DNA from: Duganella sp. sic0402
GTDB taxonomy: Bacteria; Pseudomonadota; Gammaproteobacteria; Burkholderiales; Burkholderiaceae_D
Assembly: GCF_019219065.1 (NCBI RefSeq)
Contig: NZ_JAHUWK010000006.1
Span: 281,330-345,329, forward strand
Direction: 5' to 3'
DNA: 64,000 nucleotides
The notes below the pieces were generated by a model, which made no database searches, was not told the DNA's origin, and was given only the letters and a program-made list of their open reading frames with translations. Shown here in pieces: positions 34,802 to 43,516 of this stretch (position 1 is its first letter; each line of letters begins with the position of its first letter). A program made the translations under genes and the position numbers.

Positions 34802-36271
34802 ATGTCCGATACCGAAATCACCACCCCTTCCGTCCCAGAACAGGCTGCCGAGGCGCCCGTCCAAGTCCGTTTCGCCGATTTCGGCCTGTCGCCAGACATC
34901 CTGCGCGCGCTGAACGACCAGGGCTACGAGCACCCGACGCCGATCCAGGCCCAGGCCATCCCTGTGCTGCTGCAAGGGCGCGACGTGATGGGCGCGGCGC
35001 AGACCGGCACCGGCAAGACCGCCAGCTTCTCGCTGCCGATCATCCAGATGCTGCTGGCCCACGCCAGCGCCAGCACTTCGCCGGCGCGCCATCCGGTGCG
35101 GGCGCTGATCCTGACCCCGACCCGCGAACTGGCGGTGCAGGTGGCCGACAACGTCAAGGCCTACGCCAAGCACACGCCGCTGCGTTCGACGGTGGTGTTC
35201 GGCGGCATGGACATGAAGCCGCAGACGGTGATCCTGAAGGGCGGCGTGGAAATCGTCATCGCCACCCCAGGCCGTCTGCTGGACCACGTGGAGCAAAAGA
35301 ATATCGCGCTGAACCAGGTGCAGATGCTGGTCATGGACGAGGCCGACCGCATGCTGGACATGGGCTTCCTGCCCGACCTGCAACGCATCATCAACCTGCT
35401 GCCGAAGAAGCGCCAGAACCTGATGTTCTCGGCCACCTTCTCGCCGGAAATCAAGAAGCTGGCCAACACCTTCCTGACCGACCCGATCACCATCGAAGTG
35501 GCGCGCGCCAACAAGACCGCCGACAAGGTCACCCAGGTGGTGTACAAGATCGCCGAGAACCAGAAGCATGCGCTGACCGCGCACCTGCTGCGCCAGCGTG
35601 AGCTGAAGCAGGTGATCATCTTCTCCAACACCAAGCTGGGCGCGTCACGCCTGGCGCGCGAGCTGGAGCGCGAGGGCATGAAGGCCTCCGCCATCCACGG
35701 CGACAAGACCCAGCAGGAACGCATGGCCGCGCTGGAAGCGTTCAAGAAGGGCGAGATCGACATCCTGGTGGCGACCGACGTGGCCGCGCGCGGCCTCGAC
35801 ATCTCCGACCTGCCGTGCGTGATCAATTACGACCTGCCGTACAACGCCGAAGACTATGTGCACCGCATCGGCCGCACCGGCCGCGCCGGCGCCTCGGGCG
35901 ACGCCATCTCGATCTACTCGGACAAGGATGAGCGCCTGCTGGCCGACATCGAAAAACTGATCAAGCAAACCATCAAGCGCGCCGAGCCGCAGGGCTTCGA
36001 CCCGGCGCCGAGCTTTGCCGACGAGCGCGGCGAACGCCGCCCACGCCGCAGCGAAGACGCCGCCCGCGCCCCGCGCTCGGCCGAGCGTCCACCGCGCAGC
36101 CTCGGCGGCGGCGGTCCGCCGCGCCGCGAGAAGGTCGATCCATGGTTCCTCAAGCCGTACGAGCCGGCCAAGGCCGCGCCGGCGCCGGCCGCTGCCGCTG
36201 TCGGCGGCGCGGCGATCACCAAGGCCAAGCCCAAGCTGGCCTTCCTGCTGGGCGGTGCGCCCAAACAGTAA
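34802..36271 (+). CDS. rhlE: DEAD-box RNA helicase RhlE
   Basis: ATP-dependent RNA helicase of 489 aa. Motifs in order: FADFGLSPDILRAL and Q-motif GYEHPTPIQ, Walker A AQTGTGKT, PTRELAVQ, TPGRLLD, VMDEADRMLDMGF (DEAD), SATFS, then the second RecA domain with ATDVAARGLDI and HRIGRTGRAG. The C-terminal 90 residues are basic and Ala/Pro-rich, as in RhlE. The DprE1-like gene begins 14 nt after the stop, with no terminator visible. Confidence 0.95.
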   Translation: MSDTEITTPSVPEQAAEAPVQVRFADFGLSPDILRALNDQGYEHPTPIQAQAIPVLLQGRDVMGAAQTGTGKTASFSLPIIQMLLAHASASTSPARHPVRALILTPTRELAVQVADNVKAYAKHTPLRSTVVFGGMDMKPQTVILKGGVEIVIATPGRLLDHVEQKNIALNQVQMLVMDEADRMLDMGFLPDLQRIINLLPKKRQNLMFSATFSPEIKKLANTFLTDPITIEVARANKTADKVTQVVYKIAENQKHALTAHLLRQRELKQVIIFSNTKLGASRLARELEREGMKASAIHGDKTQQERMAALEAFKKGEIDILVATDVAARGLDISDLPCVINYDLPYNAEDYVHRIGRTGRAGASGDAISIYSDKDERLLADIEKLIKQTIKRAEPQGFDPAPSFADERGERRPRRSEDAARAPRSAERPPRSLGGGGPPRREKVDPWFLKPYEPAKAAPAPAAAAVGGAAITKAKPKLAFLLGGAPKQ

Positions 36272-36285
36272 GCCGACCCCAGCCG

Positions 36286-37584
36286 ATGCGCTTACACAGT
36301 TGGGGGCGTTATCCTGTGGTGGAGGCCAGCATGCTGGCACCCGCCACCTCCGGCGAGGCTGCCGGCCTGCTGGCAGCGCATCAAGGCCAGGCGCTGATTG
36401 CGCGCGGACTGGGGCGCAGCTATGGCGACAGCGCGCTGGCGCCGCTGGTGATGGCGCAAACGCGCCGCCACCTGCTGCGCGGGTTTGATCCCGCTACCGG
36501 CATCTTGTGCTGCGAAGCCGGCGCTACGCTGGCCGATCTGCTGGAAGTGCTGTTGCCGCAGGGCTGGTTCCTGCCTGTCACCCCAGGTACCAAATTTGTC
36601 ACTGTGGGCGGTGCGGTTGCCAGCGATGTGCATGGCAAAAATCATCATGTCGACGGCTGTTTCAGCGCCCATGTGCTGTCGTTCGAGCTGCTGCTGGCAG
36701 ATGGCCGCCGGCTGCATTGCACGCGCGACACCCATCCGGAGCTGTTCCGCGCCACCTGCGGCGGCATGGGCCTGACCGGTATCTTGCTGACCGTCACCCT
36801 GCGCCTGCGCCGCGTGCCCAGCGCCTATATCGACCAGACCACGCTGCGCGCAGGCTCGCTGGCCGAAGTGCTGGACCTGTTCGAACAGCATGGCAGCGCG
36901 CGCTATTCGGTCGCCTGGATCGATTGCGTCACGGGTGGCGCGCGCCTCGGCCGCTCGTTGCTGATGCTGGGTGAACACGCGCAGCAGGGCGGACTGGCGC
37001 CACGGCCGAAACGCAGCCGCACGCTGCCGGTCGACCTGCCGGCGCAACTGCTCAACCGCCATACCATCGGCGCCTTCAATACCCTGTACTACCATCAGCC
37101 GCGCACAGCGCGGGCGCAAGTCCACTACGAGCCTTACTTTTATCCGCTGGACGGCCTGCTGCAGTGGAACCGCCTGTACGGCAAGGCTGGCTTTGTGCAG
37201 TACCAGTTTGTTATTCCGCGCGCAGCCGGCACGCAGGCGCTGCACGCCATCCTGACGCGGATCGCCGCCTCGGGACGCGGCTCTTTCCTGGCCGTGCTGA
37301 AAACCTTCGGCCCGGCCAACGATAACTATCTTTCCTTCCCGCTGGAAGGTTATACGCTGGCGCTGGACTTCAAGCTGGAGCCGGGCTTGCTGGCACTGCT
37401 CGACGAACTTGACGCCATGGTGCTGGCGGCCGGCGGCCGTCATTACCTGGCCAAGGATGCACGCATGAGCGCAGCCACTTTTCAGCGCGCTTATCCGCAA
37501 TTCGCCGCTTTCCAGCAGGTGCGGCGCGACTATGGCGCCCTCGGCGCGTTCGCTTCCTGCCAATCAAACCGACTGGGACTTTGA
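36286..37584 (+). CDS. FAD-dependent DprE1-like oxidoreductase (polyprenyl-P-ribose 2'-oxidase)
   Basis: Flavoenzyme of 432 aa resembling mycobacterial DprE1, which oxidises decaprenylphosphoryl-ribose at C2' in the first half of its epimerisation to the arabinose form. The FAD loop is ARGLGRSYGDSAL (residues about 41-53), the flavin-site motif TPGTKFVTVGGAVASDVHGKNHH is near residue 100, and YLAKDARMSA near residue 388 contains the active-site Lys seen in DprE1. The next gene, 1 nt away, is a DprE2-like SDR, which completes the pair. The start at 36286 was preferred to the longer frame beginning inside rhlE. Confidence 0.86.
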   Translation: MRLHSWGRYPVVEASMLAPATSGEAAGLLAAHQGQALIARGLGRSYGDSALAPLVMAQTRRHLLRGFDPATGILCCEAGATLADLLEVLLPQGWFLPVTPGTKFVTVGGAVASDVHGKNHHVDGCFSAHVLSFELLLADGRRLHCTRDTHPELFRATCGGMGLTGILLTVTLRLRRVPSAYIDQTTLRAGSLAEVLDLFEQHGSARYSVAWIDCVTGGARLGRSLLMLGEHAQQGGLAPRPKRSRTLPVDLPAQLLNRHTIGAFNTLYYHQPRTARAQVHYEPYFYPLDGLLQWNRLYGKAGFVQYQFVIPRAAGTQALHAILTRIAASGRGSFLAVLKTFGPANDNYLSFPLEGYTLALDFKLEPGLLALLDELDAMVLAAGGRHYLAKDARMSAATFQRAYPQFAAFQQVRRDYGALGAFASCQSNRLGL

Positions 37585-37585
37585 C

Positions 37586-38323
37586 ATGCAAAAAATCCTC
37601 ATTATTGGCGCCACTTCGGCAATCGCCGAAGCCGCCGCGCGCTGCTACGCACAGCGCGGCGATGCGCTCTACCTGCTGGCGCGTAACGCCGAGCGGCTGG
37701 ATGCGCTGCTGGCTGACCTGAAGATACGCGGTGCGGCCAGCACCGCTGGCGCGCCGTTCGACGCCAACGACTTTGACCAGCATGCGATGGCTGTCGAGCG
37801 CGCCGTGTCCACGCTTGGCGGCCTGGACATCGTGCTGATTGCGCACGGCACCTTGCCTGACCAGAAAGCCTGTGAAGCCGACGCCACGCTGGCGCTGAAG
37901 GAAATCAGCACCAATGCGCTGAGCGTGATTTCACTGCTGACCGATATCGCCAACCGCTTTGCCGCGCAGCGCCGCGGCGCCATCGCGGTGATCGGCTCGG
38001 TGGCCGGCGACCGTGGCCGCCAGTCCAACTATATTTACGGTAGCGCCAAAGGCATGCTGGCGGTGTTCCTGCAGGGGCTGCGCAACCGCCTGAGCAAGTC
38101 CGGCGTGCAGGTGCTGACCATCAAGCCCGGCTTTGTGGATACGCCGATGACGGCTGCCTTCCCCAAAGGCCCGCTGTGGGCCACGCCGGAGCAGGTGGGA
38201 AGCGCCATCGTCCAAGCCATCGACAGCCAGCGCAATGTGCTCTACACGCCATTTTTCTGGTGGGGCATCATGGCCATCATCCGCGCCGTCCCGGAAAGCA
38301 TTTTCAAGAAGCTCAGCCTGTGA
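37586..38323 (+). CDS. DprE2-like SDR (polyprenyl-P-2-keto-pentose reductase)
   Basis: Short-chain dehydrogenase of 245 aa. The cofactor loop is GATSAIAEA at residues 7-15, the catalytic Tyr/Lys are in YIYGSAKG, and the C-terminal WWGIMAIIRAVPESIFKKL resembles the membrane-associated tail of DprE2 proteins. Coupled to the DprE1-like gene (1-nt gap), it would reduce the 2-keto intermediate to polyprenyl-P-arabinofuranose. Its stop overlaps the next start in TGATG, coupling it to a GT-C-like protein. Confidence 0.85.
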   Translation: MQKILIIGATSAIAEAAARCYAQRGDALYLLARNAERLDALLADLKIRGAASTAGAPFDANDFDQHAMAVERAVSTLGGLDIVLIAHGTLPDQKACEADATLALKEISTNALSVISLLTDIANRFAAQRRGAIAVIGSVAGDRGRQSNYIYGSAKGMLAVFLQGLRNRLSKSGVQVLTIKPGFVDTPMTAAFPKGPLWATPEQVGSAIVQAIDSQRNVLYTPFFWWGIMAIIRAVPESIFKKLSL

Positions 38324-39819
38324 TGCCGGCCATCGCGCGCGCGCGCTACGGTGTGCCGGTGCTGGCGCTCTTGTGCGTCGGCCTGAGCCTGCTGGCAGCG
38401 GTGCTCTGGTATCTGCAACTGAAGATAGACCTGGCGCTGCTGTTCCATTCGGACAGCGATTATCTGCCGGCGCTGTATCGCGACCTGGTGCAGCACAATG
38501 GCCGCCTGTCGCAGTGGTATCTGACGCCGGCGCCGTCGTTTTTGCCCGATTGGCCGCTATTCTTCCTGGCGCACTGGCTGGCTGGCGATTTCTTCCATGC
38601 GCTGCCGCTGTTCTTCGTGCTGCAGGGCGGGTTGCTGTTCGGCCTGGCGTGGTGGCTGGCGCGCGCCGTGCTCGATAGCCGCGCCGCGCCGCTGGCGGCG
38701 GCGTTCGCCACGGTGCTGGTGTTCTACTGGGCGATGCAGACCGTCACGCCGTACAGCTACTTCTATCTGAGCGCCTTCCATTGCGGCGCCTTCTTGCTGC
38801 TGCTGCTGTCGCTGCGGCTGCAGCACGGCCAGGCATGCTGGCTGCTGGGCGTGGTAGCGGCGCTGGCGGCGCTGTCTGACCGGCTGTACGTGCTGCAATA
38901 CGCACTGCCGGCGCTGGCCACGCTGGGATTGCTGCAGTGGCGCCAGGGCTTGCCGTGGAAGCGCCAGGCGGCCGCTATCCTGATCGGCTCGCTCATCGGC
39001 ATGCAGTTGTACAAGCTGGTGGCGCATGCGCACAAGCTACCGTGGGGCCTGTCGCTGGCGGGGATCGACAGCAACCTGGCGCAACTTGGCGGCATGCTGG
39101 CGCAAACCTGGCAGCGTGCACCGCTGTGCCTGACACTGCTGATAGCCTACTACCTGGCGGTCAGCCTGCTGCTGCCGGGCACCCTAGCCGGGCGCGGCTG
39201 GCGCATCCGTCAGCCGCTGGCGGCGCAACTGGCGGTGTTCAGCTGGCTGTCCGGGGCGGCCGGCGTGGCGGTGGTACTGGTGTCCACCAATGATTTCACG
39301 GTGCGCTATTTCATCCCCGCCTTTGTGCTGCCGCTGCTGCTTGGTCCGCTGCTGCTGTACAGCTGCCTGCCGCAACGCTGGCAGCGTCACCTGCCGGTCT
39401 TGCTGATGGCGCTGACTGCCGGGCTGACGCTGAAGATGCTGCTGCCGCAGTTGCGCGACCTCGATCAGGTGCGGCAGGCTTACTATCCACCGCAAGTGGC
39501 GTGCATGGACGCCATGCTGGCACAGCACAAGCTGCGGCGCGGCATCGCCAACTACTGGGACGCCAAGCGCTACGGCATGCTGAGCCGCACACAGCCGGTG
39601 ATAGCGTCGTACACCAGTCAGCTGAATGGCATGCGCTGGATTACCAGTGAGGCGGTGTTCAGCCAGTCCTACGATTTCGCGCTCATCAGCCATGAGGTCG
39701 ATGTGCTCGACGCGGCAGCGCTGATACGTCTGAACGGCGTGCCTGCAGCCCGCGCCGATTGCGGCAATTTCGAGGTGCTGGCGTGGCCGGACGGCGGCCT
39801 GCAGCACGGCCTGCATTAA
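38323..39819 (+). CDS. GT-C-like integral membrane protein (candidate arabinofuranosyltransferase)
   Basis: 498-aa membrane protein with about ten to twelve hydrophobic segments. The first extracytoplasmic loop carries LLFHSDSDYLPALYRDL, an acidic motif in the place where GT-C enzymes hold the catalytic/metal Asp. The last 80 residues form a soluble segment (NYWDAKRYGMLSRTQ and following). Its position after DprE1/DprE2 suggests it uses the lipid-linked arabinose, like Emb/Aft enzymes or TfpW of Pseudomonas. It is related to the 705-aa protein at 44467-46584. Acceptor unknown. Confidence 0.65.
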   Translation: MPAIARARYGVPVLALLCVGLSLLAAVLWYLQLKIDLALLFHSDSDYLPALYRDLVQHNGRLSQWYLTPAPSFLPDWPLFFLAHWLAGDFFHALPLFFVLQGGLLFGLAWWLARAVLDSRAAPLAAAFATVLVFYWAMQTVTPYSYFYLSAFHCGAFLLLLLSLRLQHGQACWLLGVVAALAALSDRLYVLQYALPALATLGLLQWRQGLPWKRQAAAILIGSLIGMQLYKLVAHAHKLPWGLSLAGIDSNLAQLGGMLAQTWQRAPLCLTLLIAYYLAVSLLLPGTLAGRGWRIRQPLAAQLAVFSWLSGAAGVAVVLVSTNDFTVRYFIPAFVLPLLLGPLLLYSCLPQRWQRHLPVLLMALTAGLTLKMLLPQLRDLDQVRQAYYPPQVACMDAMLAQHKLRRGIANYWDAKRYGMLSRTQPVIASYTSQLNGMRWITSEAVFSQSYDFALISHEVDVLDAAALIRLNGVPAARADCGNFEVLAWPDGGLQHGLH

Positions 39820-39826
39820 GCCAGGA

Positions 39827-41284
39827 TCAGGTCGCGGCCCAGAAGATCAGCGCAAACAGCCCACCCACCACCAGGCTGGTGCGGTCCTTCAGGGCGAACA
39901 CGACCGGGTCGTCGTGCATGGCGCCCCGGTGGGTCAGCATCCAGGTGCGGGTCGTCCAGAACAGCAGCAGCGGGCAGGCCAGCCAGATCAGCTGCGGCTG
40001 GCGATACAGCGCTACGGTGGCGCGGTCCTGCGTGTACAGCGCCAGCACCAGTACCGCCAGGTAGCCGGAAGCGGCGCCCAGCGAAGCGATCATTTCCAGA
40101 TCGCCGGGGAAGTAGCCGCGTCCGCGCGCCTGCGCGGTGTCGCCGCGGTGGCGCGCCTCGCGCAGCTCGGCATAACGCTTGACCAGCGCCAGGCTGAGGA
40201 ACATAAACATCGAAAACGCCAGCAGCCAGAAGGTCAGCGGCACGCCGAAGGCGGCGGCGCCGGCAATCAGGCGCAGCGTGTACAGCGCCGCCAGTGTTAC
40301 CGCGTCCACCGCCATCAGCCGTTTCAGGTGCAGCGAATAGCCCAGCGTTAGCGCGTAGTAGGCCAGCAGCACCGCGCTGAATCGCCAGGGCAGCAGCGCC
40401 AGCGCCAGCCCGAAGGCGGCCGCCAGCAGCAAGGGTGTCAGCGCCATGCCGGTCAGCAGCGGCAGCTGGCCGGCGGCGAATGGCCGTTGACGCTTGCTCT
40501 GGTGATGGCGGTCATCCGCCAGGTCGAGCAAGTCGTTCAGCAAGTAGACGCTGGAGGCGCACAGGCTGAAGCAGATGAAGGCCAGCGCGCCGGCCGCCAT
40601 GCGCGCAGGCTGATCGGCCACATGCGCTGCCAGCAGTGGCAGGAAGATCAGCAGGTTTTTGGCCCACTGGTGCATGCGCATGGCGCGTAGCGCGCTGTGC
40701 AGCTGCTGCAGCGGCGACGCCGGCGCCAGCACTTCGGCCACATTGCCGTGCGCGGCCGCGCGCCGCCGCACACCCGAGCCGGCGTTCACCACATACGCGC
40801 GGCGCGCCGCGCGCCATACCACCAGGTCGTCGCCGGCATTGCCGGCGTAGTCGTAGCCCTGGGCGCCGTAGCGTTGCACCAGGCTGTCGCGCTTGCGCGC
40901 GGCTGAGAGGTTGAGTTCGCCTTCGGTGGCCAGCACTTCGTCGAACACCTGCAAGTGGGCGGCAACCCGCTCCGCATACAATCTGTGACTGGCGGTGGCG
41001 AGCACGATGCGGCGGCCGGCGGCGCGCTCGCGCGCGATCAAGGCCAGCACGCGCGGGTCGTAGGGCAGGGTGGTGACGTCGATCTCGACCGCTTCGGCCA
41101 GGCGTTGCTTGAGCCTGGCCTTGCCGCCCGCCAGCCAGGCCAGCGGCGCCAGCAAGTGCAGCGGGCGGGTGCGGGCATGCGCCAGCGCTGATTCCAGCAG
41201 CAGATCCGAGCGCAGCAGCGTGCCGTCCAGGTCGATAACCAGCGGCACGCCAGGCGCGTCCGGGAACGGCGCGCCGTGCTTCAC
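39827..41284 (-). CDS. HAD phosphatase-UbiA prenyltransferase fusion (candidate polyprenyl-P phosphoribosyltransferase)
   Basis: 485-aa two-domain protein. Residues 1-190 are a HAD-like hydrolase with VIDLDGTLLRSD near residue 13 and a later GNAGDDLVVW. Residues about 200-485 are a UbiA-type membrane domain with eight or nine helices and the metal/prenyl motif NDLLDLADDRHHQSKRQRP near residue 249. Mycobacterial Rv3806c (UbiA) makes polyprenyl-P-5-phosphoribose; the fused HAD domain could remove the 5-phosphate before DprE1 acts. The start is a GTG overlapping the WecE stop in GTGA; the longer frame to 41677 is shadow sequence inside wecE. Confidence 0.82.
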   Translation of the reverse strand: MKHGAPFPDAPGVPLVIDLDGTLLRSDLLLESALAHARTRPLHLLAPLAWLAGGKARLKQRLAEAVEIDVTTLPYDPRVLALIARERAAGRRIVLATASHRLYAERVAAHLQVFDEVLATEGELNLSAARKRDSLVQRYGAQGYDYAGNAGDDLVVWRAARRAYVVNAGSGVRRRAAAHGNVAEVLAPASPLQQLHSALRAMRMHQWAKNLLIFLPLLAAHVADQPARMAAGALAFICFSLCASSVYLLNDLLDLADDRHHQSKRQRPFAAGQLPLLTGMALTPLLLAAAFGLALALLPWRFSAVLLAYYALTLGYSLHLKRLMAVDAVTLAALYTLRLIAGAAAFGVPLTFWLLAFSMFMFLSLALVKRYAELREARHRGDTAQARGRGYFPGDLEMIASLGAASGYLAVLVLALYTQDRATVALYRQPQLIWLACPLLLFWTTRTWMLTHRGAMHDDPVVFALKDRTSLVVGGLFALIFWAAT

Positions 41285-42408
41285 AGAGCTTCGCGCAAGG
41301 CGCGCAGCACGCGCTCCTGCTGCTCCTCCAGGCCTACCCACAGCGGCAGGCGCAGCAGGCGATCGGACAGATGGTCGGTATTGTCCATGGCGCCGTGGTG
41401 GCGGCTGTGCTGGATGCCGTATGGCGCGCTGTGCAGCGGCACGTAGTGGAAGACGCAGTTGACGCCTTGCTGCTTCATCCTGGCCAGTACCTGGGTGCGC
41501 TGCTCCAGCGAGTCGAGCAGGATGTAATACATGTGGGCGTTGTGCTGGCAGCCGTCCGGCACGACCGGGCGGCGCAAGCGGCCCTCGGCCTCCAGCGGCG
41601 CCAGCGTCGCGTGGTAGTGGTCCCACAGCGCCAGGCGGCGTGCGGTGATGTAATCCGCTTCCTCCATCTGCGCCCACAGGAAGGCGGCGATCACTTCGCC
41701 CGGCAGGTAGGACGAGCCGATGTCGACCCAGGTGTATTTGTCCACCTGGCCACGGAAGAACTGGCTGCGGTTGGTGCCTTTTTCGCGGATGATTTCGGCG
41801 CGTTCGGCCAGCTTGGGATCGTTGACCAGCAGCGCGCCGCCTTCGCCGGCGATGATGTTCTTGGTTTCGTGGAAGGAGTAGGCGCCCAGGTGGCCGATGC
41901 TGCCCAGCGGCCGGCCCTTGTAGGTCGACATGATGCCTTGCGCCGCGTCTTCGATGACGATCAGGCCATGGCGCTCGGCGATCTCCATGATGGTGTCCAT
42001 CTCGCAGGCCACGCCGGCATAGTGCACCGGCAGGATCACCTTGGTGCGCGGGGTGATCGCCGCCTCGATCTTGCTTTCATCGAGGTTGAGCGTGTCAGGG
42101 CGGATGTCGACAAACACCGGCACCGCGCCGCGCATCACAAACGCGTTGGCGGTCGAGACGAAGGTATAGGACGGCATGATGACTTCGTCGCCCGGTTCCA
42201 GCTCGGCCAGCAGCGCCGCCATTTCCAGCGCGGCGGTGCATGAGTGGGTCAGCAGCGCGCGTTTGGCGCCGGTGCTTTGCTCCAGCCAGGCGTGGCATTT
42301 TTTGGTGAACTGGCCGTCGCCGGACAGGTGGCCATTGGTGTGCGCCTGGGCGATGTACCACAGCTCGCGGCCGGTCATGAAGGGTTTGTTGAAGGGGATC
42401 GGATTCAT
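41281..42408 (-). CDS. wecE: dTDP-4-amino-4,6-dideoxygalactose transaminase
   Basis: PLP-dependent sugar aminotransferase of 375 aa that converts dTDP-4-keto-6-deoxyglucose to dTDP-Fuc4N with glutamate. It aligns by eye along its whole length with E. coli WecE/RffA: LTHSCTAALEMAALL, SYTFVSTANAFV, VHYAGVACEMDTIM, VIEDAAQG, FHETKNIIAGEGGA (Lys for PLP), EIIREKGTNRSQFFRGQVD, YTWVDIGSSY. It overlaps the HAD-UbiA gene by 4 nt. With the acetyltransferase upstream it should yield dTDP-Fuc4NAc. Confidence 0.94.
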   Translation of the reverse strand: MNPIPFNKPFMTGRELWYIAQAHTNGHLSGDGQFTKKCHAWLEQSTGAKRALLTHSCTAALEMAALLAELEPGDEVIMPSYTFVSTANAFVMRGAVPVFVDIRPDTLNLDESKIEAAITPRTKVILPVHYAGVACEMDTIMEIAERHGLIVIEDAAQGIMSTYKGRPLGSIGHLGAYSFHETKNIIAGEGGALLVNDPKLAERAEIIREKGTNRSQFFRGQVDKYTWVDIGSSYLPGEVIAAFLWAQMEEADYITARRLALWDHYHATLAPLEAEGRLRRPVVPDGCQHNAHMYYILLDSLEQRTQVLARMKQQGVNCVFHYVPLHSAPYGIQHSRHHGAMDNTDHLSDRLLRLPLWVGLEEQQERVLRALREAL

Positions 42409-42417
42409 GCGGGCTCC

Positions 42418-42780
42418 TTAGCCTTGTGCGGCAACGATGGTGCCTATGCAGATCAGCGCCACGCCGGCCATCCGGGTGAGCGACATGGGTTCATGGAACA
42501 GCCAGGCGCTCAGGCCCAGCACGATGACGAAGTTGAGGCTCATGAACGGGTAGGCATGGCTCAGCTGGAATTTGCTCATCGCGCCCATCCAGGTCACCGA
42601 CGCCAGGAAGGCGGCGGCAAAGGCGGCGATGATCCACGGGTTCAGCAGCAGCTTGATCAGGAACAGCAGCTTGTCGCCGCTGTCCGCCGGCAGCGAGCCG
42701 GCTTTGGATACCTGCATCTTGATGGCGATCTGGCCGAACACGGTCAGCGCGATGGTGGCGACGATATACAGGTAGTTCAT
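42418..42780 (-). CDS. Small EamA/SMR-like membrane carrier
   Basis: Four-helix membrane protein of 120 aa of the EamA/small multidrug resistance type, like ArnE/ArnF. It has VFGQIAIKMQVSK in TM1 and AYPFMSLNFVIVLGLSAWLFHEP in TM3-4. Placed between the acetyltransferase and WecE, next to a polyprenyl-P glycosyltransferase, it is a good candidate to flip a lipid-linked sugar across the inner membrane. It overlaps the upstream gene by 4 nt (ATGA). Confidence 0.82.
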   Translation of the reverse strand: MNYLYIVATIALTVFGQIAIKMQVSKAGSLPADSGDKLLFLIKLLLNPWIIAAFAAAFLASVTWMGAMSKFQLSHAYPFMSLNFVIVLGLSAWLFHEPMSLTRMAGVALICIGTIVAAQG

Positions 42781-43511
42781 GCGGACTCTCCAAACCACTG
42801 GTGGAAGGTGTAATAGCTGGACGACGGCTCGAAGCCCAGGCGGCACCAGACCTTCTGCACCGCCAGGTTGACCACCTGGGTGGAGACGGTCATGGCGCTG
42901 AAACTGTGCTGGCTGCCCCAGTGCTGCGCCTGCTGCATCAGCGCCTGGTACAGGCGGCGGCCCTGGTGGTCCGGATGCACGCCGAACAGCACGCCTTCCA
43001 GCAGCGCCTCGCCACGGTCTTTCAGCGTGGCGAAGGCAATCAGCGCGCCGTCGTGCTCGATCAGCAGCACCGCGTCCGCCACCTTCGGGTTGCGGCAGGA
43101 GTTGGCGGCCCAGTCGGCGTACACCGCGTCGGCGGCGGCCTGGTCGAGCCGGTGGTCGGCGTGGTAGTGGCCGGCGTAGCCGGTGAAGGTCAGCGCCGCC
43201 AGCGCCGCCACTGCATCGGCGTCGGCCGGCGTGGCCAGGCGCCAGCGGTAGCCGTCCGGCAGCGCGGCGGCTTCCGGCGAGAGTTGCTTGCGGCTGTAGT
43301 ACAGCAGCGTGTCGGTCAGGAAGGCGCCTTGCTGCTCCAGCTGCTGCACCAGCGCCACGGCGCTGGTCGGCACGCGTGCGATCAGCATCTGCACCGCCTT
43401 GCTGCGGCACCAGGCGGCAGCGTCCGGCGCGCGGTCGCCGGCGCTCAGCGCGGCCTTGGCAGTGGTCACGCCAAAGCGTTCCAGGTCAAGCGGGGAAAGG
43501 GAAATATCCAT
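42777..43511 (-). CDS. GNAT acetyltransferase, WecD-like (dTDP-Fuc4N acetyltransferase candidate)
   Basis: 244 aa with an N-terminal part of about 95 residues and a C-terminal GNAT domain. The acetyl-CoA region is LLEGVLFGVHPDHQGRRLYQ (V-x4-RG-like G-loop), followed by VVNLAVQKVWCRLGF and a Tyr-rich end. The two-part build and the position beside WecE match WecD/RffC, which acetylates the 4-amino group of dTDP-Fuc4N. The name is inferred from context as much as from sequence. The start is the ATG at 43511. Confidence 0.78.
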   Translation of the reverse strand: MDISLSPLDLERFGVTTAKAALSAGDRAPDAAAWCRSKAVQMLIARVPTSAVALVQQLEQQGAFLTDTLLYYSRKQLSPEAAALPDGYRWRLATPADADAVAALAALTFTGYAGHYHADHRLDQAAADAVYADWAANSCRNPKVADAVLLIEHDGALIAFATLKDRGEALLEGVLFGVHPDHQGRRLYQALMQQAQHWGSQHSFSAMTVSTQVVNLAVQKVWCRLGFEPSSSYYTFHQWFGESA

Positions 43512-43516
43512 GGTGT

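Noticed and set aside
41285..41677. N-terminal extension of the HAD-UbiA frame.
   Set aside because: Lies inside wecE, is low-complexity Ala/Arg/Pro, and the GTG at 41284 in a GTGA overlap is the natural start.
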